The position numbers were made by a program, and so were the translations under genes. Below, one piece after another: positions 35,501 through 46,045 of a stretch of 64,000 bases of DNA (position 1 is its first letter; each line of letters starts with the position of its first letter). The notes under the pieces are model-generated. The model worked only from the letters and a program-made list of their open reading frames with translations. It did no database searches and had not been told where the DNA came from. Source of the DNA: Chitinophagales bacterium (GTDB lineage: Bacteria > Bacteroidota > Bacteroidia > Chitinophagales > Chitinophagaceae); NCBI GenBank assembly GCA_021323755.1, contig JAJPKJ010000074.1, positions 62,001 to 126,000 of the forward strand, written 5' to 3'.

Positions 35501-36122
35501 CAAAATCACTCAACTGCGCCGTGGTGCCATCTGGCTGTATGGGAATATTATTGTCGGTAAGCGCAGCAGATATTTGTATGCTGTCGGCAAGATATCCGCT
35601 CAATTGCAAATTAAGATTAGAGGTCACCACCGCATCCTGACTATTACCAAATGTTATGGCTCTTCCAAAACTTCCGTTATAGGTGATGTTCCCAAAGTTG
35701 AAAAAATTATCATTCAGGTTTTGTCCGTTCTTATCGAAGGTGTAAGGACGGACCATAAAGTTTCCTGAAACACTATCGTAGTTCAATCTTTTTACAACGG
35801 AATTGAATTTATAAGGAAAGGTTCGATAAATGATGAGTACGCTATCAACATTGGGAATCTGTTTCCAGGAAATTTTTGCATTCACATAGTCGAGGATATA
35901 TGTTGAATCAGCAATTCCCGCAATAATAACCGTATGCGGGATCAGGCTTAATGAATCAATTTGAACAGTTTCATTTTTTACGTGGATATATTTTTTATGA
36001 AGATTGGAAGAAAGATTTTTAGGCTGCGGTGCAGGAATTTTTGACTGCGGTCGCTGCGCCTTTGTTGTAAAAAACATGCCACAGCAAATCAATATCAGTA
36101 TAAGCAGTTTCAGGAACAACAA
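32592..36122 (-). CDS. Large outer-membrane beta-barrel protein of unknown function
   Basis: A 1176-residue protein with a Sec signal ([22 protein letters not shown]). The start must be TTG at 36122 or 36119: there is an in-frame stop just upstream, and the first ATG (36077) would cut into the signal. After the signal come beta-rich segments including [20 protein letters not shown] and [19 protein letters not shown], a pattern repeated in large Bacteroidota outer-membrane proteins. The C-terminal two thirds alternate polar and aromatic residues like a many-stranded barrel and include [17 protein letters not shown]. No TonB plug was recognised. Role unknown. Confidence 0.75.
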   Translation of the reverse strand: [1176 protein letters not shown]

Positions 36123-36259
36123 AGATGTTTTTTATTAAATGCCAAAAACAGCTTTTTATTGTATTAAATTGGGGAAAACCAGTAAGTTACATGGGGAAGA
36201 CTTGTTAATACGGAACTATTTTGGAAGAAAGTGTGGTCAGCGAGTTTTGGAGGGTCAAA

Positions 36260-36751
36260 TTAACTGTTGTCGATTTCACTTAATAAATCTTCAATATCCA
36301 AGTGTTCAGATACCATTTGTAAATTCCCATTTGGATCAAAAGGCCATTTTTCCTTTGGTTTATCCCAGTATAATTCAACACCATTTTTATCCGGATCGTC
36401 CAGATAAATCGCTTCGGAAACTCCATGGTCTGAAGCGCCGGTCAATGGATATTTTGCATCGATCAATCTTTTCAAAGCTATTGCCAGCGCTTTTCTTGTT
36501 GGATAAAGAATCGCCGTGTGAAATAATCCTGCGCTGTTTGCAGGCGCCGGCGGCGCGTTCTTACTGTACCAGGTATTCAGTCCGATATGATGATGATAAC
36601 CTCCTGCAGAAATAAATACAGCACTGTTTCCATAACGTTGCGTTTCTTCAAATCCCAGTAGGTCGCGGTAAAAAGATAATGATCTTTCCAGGTCGGCCAC
36701 TTTTAAATGGACATGACCGATTCGCGTTTGTGATGGGATCTTGTATGACAT
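36260..36751 (-). CDS. VOC family protein (glyoxalase / extradiol dioxygenase-like)
   Basis: A 163-residue cytosolic protein of the vicinal-oxygen-chelate fold. It begins with the metal-binding His in IGHVHLKVADLERSLSFYRDLLGF, followed by FISAGGYHHHIGLNTW and ends VELYWDK with the last ligand Glu. This pattern is close to catechol 2,3-dioxygenase-like proteins, but the substrate is unknown. Two bases separate it from the ABC-F gene upstream on the same strand. Confidence 0.85.
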   Translation of the reverse strand: MSYKIPSQTRIGHVHLKVADLERSLSFYRDLLGFEETQRYGNSAVFISAGGYHHHIGLNTWYSKNAPPAPANSAGLFHTAILYPTRKALAIALKRLIDAKYPLTGASDHGVSEAIYLDDPDKNGVELYWDKPKEKWPFDPNGNLQMVSEHLDIEDLLSEIDNS

Positions 36752-36753
36752 TT

Positions 36754-38469
<1,716 letters not shown>

Positions 38470-38526
38470 TCAATCGTAGGCGAAAAGGGGTGAATATCCA
38501 GGACAAATGAATTATCTGCTTTTGAG

Positions 38527-39750
38527 TTATAAATAACTCAGCCACCATTGCCGGTGTGTTTGCTTGTATTGGCTATATTTTTTGCATAATGGATATAATG
38601 CCAATATTAAGCAGAACCAGATCAGATACATGCCAGGTAAAGTAAATCCAAAATTATCCGGTCTGAACAAAAACGGCGTGCTCTTCGGGACAATATCAGC
38701 AGCCCCATAACCCTGGATAAAGAAAATAATGACACACCAAATGTGAATAGCGTAAAAATGGATGACATAAAAGAAGAAAGGGACTCGGCCGAACACAATA
38801 AAAAAATTGGATACCCTATTACTGATATTTTCAAAAAACGCAAGAAATATCAATGAAGGTCCGAGGGTCATTCCTAAATACATCAAGGATGGGGGGTATT
38901 TTGTTGTATTCAAAAAAGATAAAAATGTGTAAGTGTCATTTTGTTGCTCTGACCAGGGGTTCGGATCGCCATAAAGATTAATAAAACGAAGCACAATAAA
39001 AAGAGCCGTAAATGAAAGTCCGATAATGATTAAAGTTCTTTTTCTTTTTGTCGCATCGACCTGCGGCTCAAATAATTTCCCGAGTGCATATCCGCAAAAC
39101 ATCACTCCTACCCATGGAAAAAAAGGATACAGAATCGCCAGAGAGTGATGAGGAGCAATTCTGTAGATCGCAAATCGGGCGTGGTGTGCAAGATTCCAAA
39201 AGAATCCCACCTGCTGGTTTCTTGCCGCTTCCGGGTAATCGAGAAGATTATGACCAAAAACAATTAACAATCCGATCGTCAAAATATATTGATATGGCAG
39301 CGTGATGCACAATCCCAATAATATCATGCTGATTGATGTTGCCCAAATAACCTGGAAAATAATGACATGGTATAATGGGTCGAATGTAAAGGCAAGACTC
39401 ATGATGAACACTTCAATGAGGATAAACCAAATCCCTCGCTTTATTAAAAATGATCGCAACTCTTTTTTTGTTTTCCTTAGTCCCTGCAGGTAAATGGAAG
39501 TGCCGGCGAGAAAGACAAAAACCGGTGCGCAGAAATGCGTGATCCATCTTGTAAAGAACAATGGTGGTGTTGTAGTAAAAAGGTTTGTGGGCGAATCCGT
39601 GGACGCTGTGATGTGAAAAAAATCACGGACATGGTCAATGGCCATGACGACCATTATAATTCCGCGCAAAATATCTATCGAGTCAATTCTTTTTTTTGAA
39701 TCTGCAGCGAGCGCATTCATGAAGTCAGTTTTAGCACCTGAAATATACAT
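38527..39750 (-). CDS. DUF1624 / heparan-glucosaminide N-acetyltransferase-like membrane protein
   Basis: A multi-pass inner-membrane protein of 407 residues (397 from a second ATG at 39720). The start RIDSIDILRGIIMVVMAIDHVRDFF is typical of DUF1624, related to the acyltransferases that carry acetyl groups across membranes onto sugars. About ten hydrophobic segments follow. Substrate unknown; an envelope-glycan acetylation role is inferred only. Confidence 0.8.
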   Translation of the reverse strand: MYISGAKTDFMNALAADSKKRIDSIDILRGIIMVVMAIDHVRDFFHITASTDSPTNLFTTTPPLFFTRWITHFCAPVFVFLAGTSIYLQGLRKTKKELRSFLIKRGIWFILIEVFIMSLAFTFDPLYHVIIFQVIWATSISMILLGLCITLPYQYILTIGLLIVFGHNLLDYPEAARNQQVGFFWNLAHHARFAIYRIAPHHSLAILYPFFPWVGVMFCGYALGKLFEPQVDATKRKRTLIIIGLSFTALFIVLRFINLYGDPNPWSEQQNDTYTFLSFLNTTKYPPSLMYLGMTLGPSLIFLAFFENISNRVSNFFIVFGRVPFFFYVIHFYAIHIWCVIIFFIQGYGAADIVPKSTPFLFRPDNFGFTLPGMYLIWFCLILALYPLCKKYSQYKQTHRQWWLSYL

Positions 39751-39785
39751 ATTTTATGCAGGCAAAGTTTTACCATCAATAAAAA

Positions 39786-40841
39786 TCATAGGGAACTGTA
39801 TGCCCCATAATATGCAGCTCCCAATAATGCAGTCTTATCGTTTGCAATTATTTTTATCGGTACATCCTTTACTAAATTTTGCATGCGGTCGCAATTGAGA
39901 TAATTTTCGAAGAAAAATTTTTTCTTCAGTAACGGGGCGATCTTTGGAGGAATGCCACCTCCCAAAAATAATCCCCCAGTTGCTTTCATTTTTAAAACAA
40001 GATTTGATGATTCGCGAGCAAGAAAACGAACAAACAGCTGCATCGCTTCAACGCAAACCTTATCTTTATTATGCAAGCCCGCATGACTGATCACCGATGA
40101 GGGGTCCTCTTTCTTAAATGCGGCGGCAAGCCAGGAAGGCTCCTTTGTTTTCTTTTTTGTTCTTAGAAAAAGATAAATATCATGAATGCCGGGACCAGCA
40201 ACAACTTTTTCCCAGCTTACGATCCCATATTTTTTTTGCAGAAAATGATGCAATGCAAAATCAAGATCTGTCCGCGGGCAGAAATCGGTATGCCCTCCTT
40301 CTGTTGGAAATGGGTGATAAAAATTTCCATCCCAGTATAATCCGGCTTCACCCAGACCCGTGCCGGGTGCAATTATCGCAATGTTGCCTTTGTTCTCGTC
40401 GTTCCCCTTATGAATGGTAATAAGGTCTTTTGGGGTTAATGCAGCCAACCCGTAAGCTGTAGCTTCAAGATCATTTATTAATGAAACTTCGCTTACTCCA
40501 ATACGCTGTATCACATCTTTTATGTCAAGAAACCAATCAAGATTGGTGATCTCCACTTTTCCATTTACCACCGGCCCTGCAACGCCCAAACAAATTCTAT
40601 CCGGCTTTGCCAGTTTTTCTTCTTTGATAAATTGTTCTATAATATCGATACATGACTTATATTTTGCGGAATGATATTTTTTTTCGAGGATGACTTTTAC
40701 CGCATTTTTCGTAGCCTGAAAAATGGCAAGATTTGTTTTTGTTCCGCCAACATCACCGGCTAATACGGTTATCGTTTTTTCTTTCAATTCATCTTTCCGT
40801 GTAAAAGCCAATGGAACGGGCGACTGATTCATTGCTGGCAT
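39786..40841 (-). CDS. glk: Glucokinase
   Basis: A 351-residue sugar kinase of the bacterial glucokinase family (Pfam 02685 type, not the ROK type). N-terminal phosphate loop LAGDVGGTKTNLAIF, sugar-binding LINDLEATAYGL, APGTGLGEAG and the PTEGGHTDFCPR region. It phosphorylates glucose to glucose 6-phosphate. It follows the GH13 amylase gene by 21 bases on the same strand, so released glucose and its phosphorylation are probably co-expressed. The ATG at 40832 is an alternative start. Confidence 0.93.
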   Translation of the reverse strand: MPAMNQSPVPLAFTRKDELKEKTITVLAGDVGGTKTNLAIFQATKNAVKVILEKKYHSAKYKSCIDIIEQFIKEEKLAKPDRICLGVAGPVVNGKVEITNLDWFLDIKDVIQRIGVSEVSLINDLEATAYGLAALTPKDLITIHKGNDENKGNIAIIAPGTGLGEAGLYWDGNFYHPFPTEGGHTDFCPRTDLDFALHHFLQKKYGIVSWEKVVAGPGIHDIYLFLRTKKKTKEPSWLAAAFKKEDPSSVISHAGLHNKDKVCVEAMQLFVRFLARESSNLVLKMKATGGLFLGGGIPPKIAPLLKKKFFFENYLNCDRMQNLVKDVPIKIIANDKTALLGAAYYGAYSSL

Positions 40842-40862
40842 ACCTTAAATTTAATATCGTTA

Positions 40863-42257
40863 TCAATTCTCATCGTAATTATAAACTAAAAAGGTTTTGG
40901 GCAACATGCTGATTATGCTACCTGCGCTCAATTTTTGAATATTACCTCCAAAAACATTTTTCGCCTGCCCGTTGATAATATTATTTGCGATAGTGAATTG
41001 CTGTAATTGTTTTGAAAAATTGATCAGCACCAAAACTTTATGTCCATTTTTTTCGCGGGCGAAAGCATACACAAATTCATCCTTACCCGTTGTCAATTTA
41101 ATAAATGAAGCATCTGCAGATAATGCAGGGTTAGAACGCCTCAATTGATTGAGCGTTTTATAAAATGGCGCCATCTCGTATTTACTCCACTGGATGGGAT
41201 CTTTTACAAAAAATTTTAACCGCCTTGTATTGGGAATCTCTTGTCCGCTATAGATCAATGGGACACTATTTCCTATCGTAAATGCCCATAAAGCAAACGC
41301 TTTATAATCGTCACCGAAACGCGAAAACTCAGTTCCATTCCAGCTGTTCTCGTCATGATTGGTGGTGAAATAAAGCCGGAATGCATTCTTGGGAAATAAA
41401 CTGTCGTTATGATTGATAACAGAATCCAGTTGTTTCAAGGTTGTTTTATGGGAATGGATACCATAAGCAATGTTCATTACACTCCACGGATATGTTTCAT
41501 CAAATCCTGCCGCATGCAAACTTGGTTTATCGCCTTCGGCAAGCATAAAAACGGTTTTCATCTTACGCAAAGCACCAATGGCTTCTTTCCAAAAATCGTC
41601 GGGCACATCGCTTGCATCATCACAACGAAATCCATCAATATCACTTCCGGCGATCCAGTATTTCATGGCATTGATCATCGTATCCCGCAATTCGCGATTC
41701 TCATAATTTAATTTTCTGGTATCATCCCAACCATTTGGAATGATGGCCTTTCCTGCGCTATCTCTTTTGTAAAAATTCGGATGTGTTTTCATCCAAAAAT
41801 TATCGGGCGCCGAATGATTGGCAACCCAGTCCATAATCACCTTAAAGCCCATATCATGCGCACGTTTGACCAGGGATTTCCAATCATCCATTGTTCCAAA
41901 TTCACTACTGACCGCATAATAATTTTTCACCGCGTAATAACTTCCCAAATCGTTTTGCGTGGCTTTTCTCCCTTCCAGACCTATTGGTGTAATGGGCATG
42001 AACCATAAAATTTCAACGCCCATATCTTTTAATCTTGGCAATGATTCTTCAAAAGCGGTGAAAGTTCCTTCCCGAGAATATTGCCGCAAATTCACTTCAT
42101 AAATATTGGATTGATAGCTCCAATCCGGATGTTGCGAAACGACCAGCGTATCGGTAGCAGCGGCAGTAACTTTTTTGGATTGATCCGATTGATCAGAAGA
42201 ATTACAGGAAATAAAAGAAATAATTATTAAGAAAGGGCAAAGCAATTGTTTCAACAT
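40863..42257 (-). CDS. Alpha-amylase family (GH13) lipoprotein
   Basis: A 464-residue lipoprotein (signal to Cys18 in SFISC, then a Ser/Asp-rich linker). The GH13 catalytic set is complete: DWVANHS (region I), DGFRCDDA with nucleophile Asp213, acid/base Glu241 in MLAEGD, and TTNHDEN with His301-Asp302. A short beta domain closes the protein. It should cleave alpha-glucan oligosaccharides in the periplasm or at the outer membrane. Followed by glk. No SusC/SusD genes are nearby. Confidence 0.93.
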   Translation of the reverse strand: MLKQLLCPFLIIISFISCNSSDQSDQSKKVTAAATDTLVVSQHPDWSYQSNIYEVNLRQYSREGTFTAFEESLPRLKDMGVEILWFMPITPIGLEGRKATQNDLGSYYAVKNYYAVSSEFGTMDDWKSLVKRAHDMGFKVIMDWVANHSAPDNFWMKTHPNFYKRDSAGKAIIPNGWDDTRKLNYENRELRDTMINAMKYWIAGSDIDGFRCDDASDVPDDFWKEAIGALRKMKTVFMLAEGDKPSLHAAGFDETYPWSVMNIAYGIHSHKTTLKQLDSVINHNDSLFPKNAFRLYFTTNHDENSWNGTEFSRFGDDYKAFALWAFTIGNSVPLIYSGQEIPNTRRLKFFVKDPIQWSKYEMAPFYKTLNQLRRSNPALSADASFIKLTTGKDEFVYAFAREKNGHKVLVLINFSKQLQQFTIANNIINGQAKNVFGGNIQKLSAGSIISMLPKTFLVYNYDEN

Positions 42258-42309
42258 AAAAAAATTTACGGGAAGTTAATGCTTTTTTGAAACAGCAAAA
42301 GACGGATCG

Positions 42310-43437
42310 CTAAATCAATTCCTGCAGTTTGTCGATGACAAAATCGACTTCTTCTTTTGTGTTGTGTTTGCAGAAAGAAAAACGAACCGCAATATTATCT
42401 TTGTTACTATTCAGCGCCCCAATGACATGCGAGCCTTGTTCAGCGCCGCTTGTACAGGCACTTCCGCCAGACGCGCAGATATTATTGATGTCAAGATTAA
42501 GCAATAACATTTCCGCTTTTTCTGTCTTTGGCAGCGAGACATTCAAAACGGTGTACAGGCTTTTTCCACAAGGGTCGCCGTTAAAACTAACCTGGGCAAT
42601 ATTCTTCTTGAGTCGTTCCATCATATACATCTTAATGTCATTGATGTAAGCACTATCCTGTGCATAATTTGCTGTTGCCATTTCAAGGGCTTTTGCAAAA
42701 CCGGCGATCCCATAAACATTTTCTGTCCCCGCGCGCATATTGCGCTCCTGCGAACCTCCATGTATATAAGGTTGAATTTTGACATTTTCATTTACATACA
42801 AGATGCCAACTCCTTTCGGACCATGAAATTTATGTCCGGCGCCGGTGATAAAATGTATATACAGTTTTTTTAAGTCGAAAGGGAAATGGCCAACTGTCTG
42901 CACTGTATCAGAGTGAAAGATGGCATTGTATTGCCTGCATAATTCTCCTACAGCTTCAATATCGAGCATGTTGCCAATTTCATTATTGGCATGCATCAAG
43001 CTCACCAATGTTTTTTTTGTTGCAGATGATAATTGTTCTTGCAGATCATCCATATCAACATGACCATTAGGTAGAAGTTTGACATGACTAACAGTGACCG
43101 CTCCGGTTCTTTTAAGATGGTCGATAGTATGTAATACAGCATGATGTTCCAGGGGAGAACTGATGATATGTTTGCAACCAAGATCGTAGACGGCAGCACT
43201 TATTGCCGTGTTTGAACTTTCTGTTCCACCGGATGTAAAAAATATTTCCGCCGGGTGTGCGTGCAAAATTCTTGCAACCGTTTTGCGGGCGTTTTCGATT
43301 GCCATTCTATTTTCACGACCATAAGAATAAATAGAAGAAGGATTACCAAATTTTTCGGTAAGATAGGGCATCATCACTTCGAGCACCTGCGGTTCTAATG
43401 CTGTGGTTGCGGCATTGTCAAAATAAATTCGCTGCAT
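42310..43437 (-). CDS. Cysteine desulfurase
   Basis: A 375-residue PLP enzyme of the NifS/IscS group that takes sulfur from cysteine for iron-sulfur clusters or tRNA thiolation. The ATG at 43437 gives MQRIYFDNAATT. PLP-lysine Lys203 in TGAGHKFHGPKGVG; persulfide Cys328 in SGGSACTSGAEQGSHV. No isc or suf genes adjoin it, so whether it is the IscS of this organism is open. Confidence 0.92.
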   Translation of the reverse strand: MQRIYFDNAATTALEPQVLEVMMPYLTEKFGNPSSIYSYGRENRMAIENARKTVARILHAHPAEIFFTSGGTESSNTAISAAVYDLGCKHIISSPLEHHAVLHTIDHLKRTGAVTVSHVKLLPNGHVDMDDLQEQLSSATKKTLVSLMHANNEIGNMLDIEAVGELCRQYNAIFHSDTVQTVGHFPFDLKKLYIHFITGAGHKFHGPKGVGILYVNENVKIQPYIHGGSQERNMRAGTENVYGIAGFAKALEMATANYAQDSAYINDIKMYMMERLKKNIAQVSFNGDPCGKSLYTVLNVSLPKTEKAEMLLLNLDINNICASGGSACTSGAEQGSHVIGALNSNKDNIAVRFSFCKHNTKEEVDFVIDKLQELI

Positions 43438-43474
43438 ACGATTACCAAGAAGTTTAATCACGAAAAAAGAGGGG

Positions 43475-43482
43475 CAAAGATA
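43475..43482 (-). promoter_or_regulatory. Probable -7 box of the cysteine desulfurase gene
   Basis: TATCTTTG on the minus strand, exact TAnnTTTG, 37 bases upstream of the ATG. No clear -33 TTTG. Confidence 0.4.
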
Positions 43483-43631
43483 AGAAAAGAGTTTTGAGTT
43501 TAAGTCTGAACCATGATTTAAGCCTTATTTGCCTGAAGCATATTTAATTAGGATTAGTACAGGCAGGATAACTCTACCATCAGGAATAAGACCTGGCGGA
43601 AGATCATAAACGCAAAGGACTAAACTACATA

Positions 43632-45011
43632 CTAAATAAACTCCTTAATATCCTGCATCAGGCGTGTGGCGATATTGCGTGCAGTGGTTTCAAAATTACT
43701 TTCTGCATAAATGCGGATGATGGGTTCTGTGTTGGACGTGCGCAGATGGACCCAGTCATTATCAAATTCTATTTTCAGTCCGTCTTCAGTATTAACAGGC
43801 TGGTTTTTGTATTTCTTTTTTATTTTGTCGAAAATCGAATTCACGTCAATTCCGTTCTGCAATTCGATCTTGTTCTTTGAAATAAAATAATCAGGATATC
43901 TTGTGCGGAAAGATTTCATCCCATTTTTATGATGAGATAATGCCGTTAAAAAGAGTCCGATGCCGATCAAAGCATCACGACCGTAATGCAGATCAGGAAC
44001 GATAATGCCGCCATTGCCTTCGCCACCGATCACTGCCTGCACTTCCTTCATTTTATTGACCACGTTCACTTCACCGACGGCTGAAGGAAAATATTGTCCT
44101 CCGTGTTTGAGGGTGATCTCCTTCAGCGCTTTTGTGCTGCTCATATTGCTGACGGTGTTGCCGGTACGTTTACTTAGTACATAATCAGCTACAGCGACCA
44201 ATGTATATTCTTCGCCAAAGACACTGCCGTCTTCACAAATAAAACATAAACGGTCTACATCAGGATCAACGGCGATACCGAGATCAGCTTTTGATTTTAT
44301 TACCGTAGCGCTTAATGCTGCAAGATTTTCCGGCAACGGTTCAGGATTGTGGGCAAATTTGCCGTTCGCCTCTTCGTTCAATACGATCACATCTTCCACG
44401 CCCAATGCTTTTAATAAGGGTGGAACAAATAATGCACCGGTCGAATTTATCGCATCTACGACAACCTTATAATTTTTTTGTTTTATTGAAGCCATATCTA
44501 CCAGCGGATAATTAACAATGGCATCAATGTGTTTTTGCAGGTAAGTTTTATTGGTAGCGTAAATGCCTAGCCTGTCAACTGCGACAAAACTAAAATCATC
44601 GTTCTTTGCTTTATCCAGAATGATCGCACCATCTTCCGCACTCAAAAATTCGCCAAGATGATTAAGCAATTTCAATGCATTCCAATCTTTCCCATTATGA
44701 CTTGCGGTAATGATGATTCCGCCGGCAGCATGTTCGTGGTGCACAGCCAATTCAACTGTTGGTGTTGTGGAAAGCCCGAGATCAACAACATCTAATCCTA
44801 AAGCGATGAGTGTATTGGAAACGAGATGCGAAACCATTTCGCCGCTGATGCGAGCGTCTCTGCCAATAATAATTTTCTTACCGAAGTTTTTATCTTTTAT
44901 CCATGTGCCAAAGGCAGCTGTAAATTTGATAATGTCGGGCGGAGTTAAGTTATCACCAGGTCTTCCTCCAATTGTTCCCCTGATTCCGGAAATGCTCTTT
45001 ATCAATGCCAC
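43632..45011 (-). CDS. glmM: Phosphoglucosamine mutase-type phosphohexomutase
   Basis: A 459-residue phosphohexomutase. The start is GTG at 45011, giving MALIKSISGIRGTIGG as in Bacteroidota relatives. Catalytic phosphoserine Ser104 in ITASHNGKDWNALKLL; metal loop DPDVDR (249-254); sugar loop GEGNGG; phosphate-binding loop RTSNTEPIIRIYAE. It interconverts glucosamine 6- and 1-phosphate on the way to UDP-GlcNAc; phosphomannomutase or phosphoglucomutase activity cannot be excluded. Confidence 0.9.
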   Translation of the reverse strand: MALIKSISGIRGTIGGRPGDNLTPPDIIKFTAAFGTWIKDKNFGKKIIIGRDARISGEMVSHLVSNTLIALGLDVVDLGLSTTPTVELAVHHEHAAGGIIITASHNGKDWNALKLLNHLGEFLSAEDGAIILDKAKNDDFSFVAVDRLGIYATNKTYLQKHIDAIVNYPLVDMASIKQKNYKVVVDAINSTGALFVPPLLKALGVEDVIVLNEEANGKFAHNPEPLPENLAALSATVIKSKADLGIAVDPDVDRLCFICEDGSVFGEEYTLVAVADYVLSKRTGNTVSNMSSTKALKEITLKHGGQYFPSAVGEVNVVNKMKEVQAVIGGEGNGGIIVPDLHYGRDALIGIGLFLTALSHHKNGMKSFRTRYPDYFISKNKIELQNGIDVNSIFDKIKKKYKNQPVNTEDGLKIEFDNDWVHLRTSNTEPIIRIYAESNFETTARNIATRLMQDIKEFI

Positions 45012-45238
45012 AATTTCTAAGGTTTATGTTATTACAAAAATAAGGTTTTGACAGGTATCAAATCATCATCATCAACGTGAATCGCAGGAATTGGAATTTA
45101 TCAAAAAAAGAATGGGAAAAAATAAACGAACCATGGGTTACCCCGGCCACAATGATAACAACTAAAACACCAAAAATGAAATTATTCACTGTTAAATATT
45201 CACAATAACAAAATATTCATCAAATAGGAAAGCTCTGT
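45012..45238. other. 227-base spacer between divergent genes
   Basis: AT-rich gap between glmM and the methyltransferase gene. It contains ATC/ATG-rich words and no reading frame of note. A -7 box for the plus-strand gene lies at its right edge (45239). Confidence 0.4.
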
Positions 45239-45246
45239 TACTTTTG
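45239..45246 (+). promoter_or_regulatory. Probable -7 box of the methyltransferase gene
   Basis: TACTTTTG matches TAnnTTTG exactly, 15 bases before the ATG at 45262. No TTTG at the -33 position. Confidence 0.4.
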
Positions 45247-45261
45247 TTGAAATAAAAGATT

Positions 45262-46011
45262 ATGCAGCTGGCACAAAACTGGTTCCGCGATTGGTTTAAT
45301 TCTCCCTACTATCACCAACTTTATCATTATCGAGACGATAACGAAGCAAATAAATTTCTCAACATATTGATTTCCCACTTACAGGCACCACAAAATGCAA
45401 TTATGCTTGATGTTGCCTGCGGAAGAGGTCGCCATGCAAAAGCACTCGCCGCCAAAGGTTTTGATGTCACCGGAATTGACATTGCTCCTGACAGCATCGC
45501 TTTTGCCAAACAATTTGAAAGCGACCACCTTCATTTTTATGTCCATGACATGCGATTGCCATTCTGGATAAATTATTACGACTATGCTTTTAACTTTTTC
45601 ACCAGCTTTGGATATTTCAGAACCGAGCGTGAGCATTTAAATGCCATCCGCACGATTGCAGGCGCATTAAAAGAAAATGGCGTATTTGTACTTGACTATA
45701 TCAATGTGGATCATGTAGAAAAACATCTTGTGCCGGAATCAAAGATTGAAATTGACGGCGTCGTCTTCAATATAAAAAGATGGTTTGATGAAGTTCATTT
45801 TTATAAAAGGATAATGATAGAAGATTCTAACATTAATGAGCATTGCGAATACACCGAAAGAATTGCAAAAATATTACCCGAAAATTTTTCGGTGATGTTT
45901 GAAAAATATGGTTTGCATATTCAGGAAATGTTTGGCGATTATGACCTGCATGAATTCGACAAAAAAAATTCTCCGAGATTGATAATGGTTGCAAAGAAAA
46001 TGATAGATTGA
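45262..46011 (+). CDS. Class I SAM-dependent methyltransferase
   Basis: A 249-residue cytosolic methyltransferase. Motif I is MLDVACGRGRHAKALAAKGFDVTGIDIAPDS shortened around residues 49-78, with VLDVACG-type glycine loop; motif II/III regions FNFFTSFGYF and GVFVLDYINVDHV follow. The product resembles small-molecule methyltransferases of the UbiE/ubiquinone-like Methyltransf_25 group; target unknown. The next plus-strand gene follows after 34 bases. Confidence 0.85.
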   Translation: MQLAQNWFRDWFNSPYYHQLYHYRDDNEANKFLNILISHLQAPQNAIMLDVACGRGRHAKALAAKGFDVTGIDIAPDSIAFAKQFESDHLHFYVHDMRLPFWINYYDYAFNFFTSFGYFRTEREHLNAIRTIAGALKENGVFVLDYINVDHVEKHLVPESKIEIDGVVFNIKRWFDEVHFYKRIMIEDSNINEHCEYTERIAKILPENFSVMFEKYGLHIQEMFGDYDLHEFDKKNSPRLIMVAKKMID

Positions 46012-46045
46012 AAAGCGAATCAATATAAAACCGCAAATCATTCAT

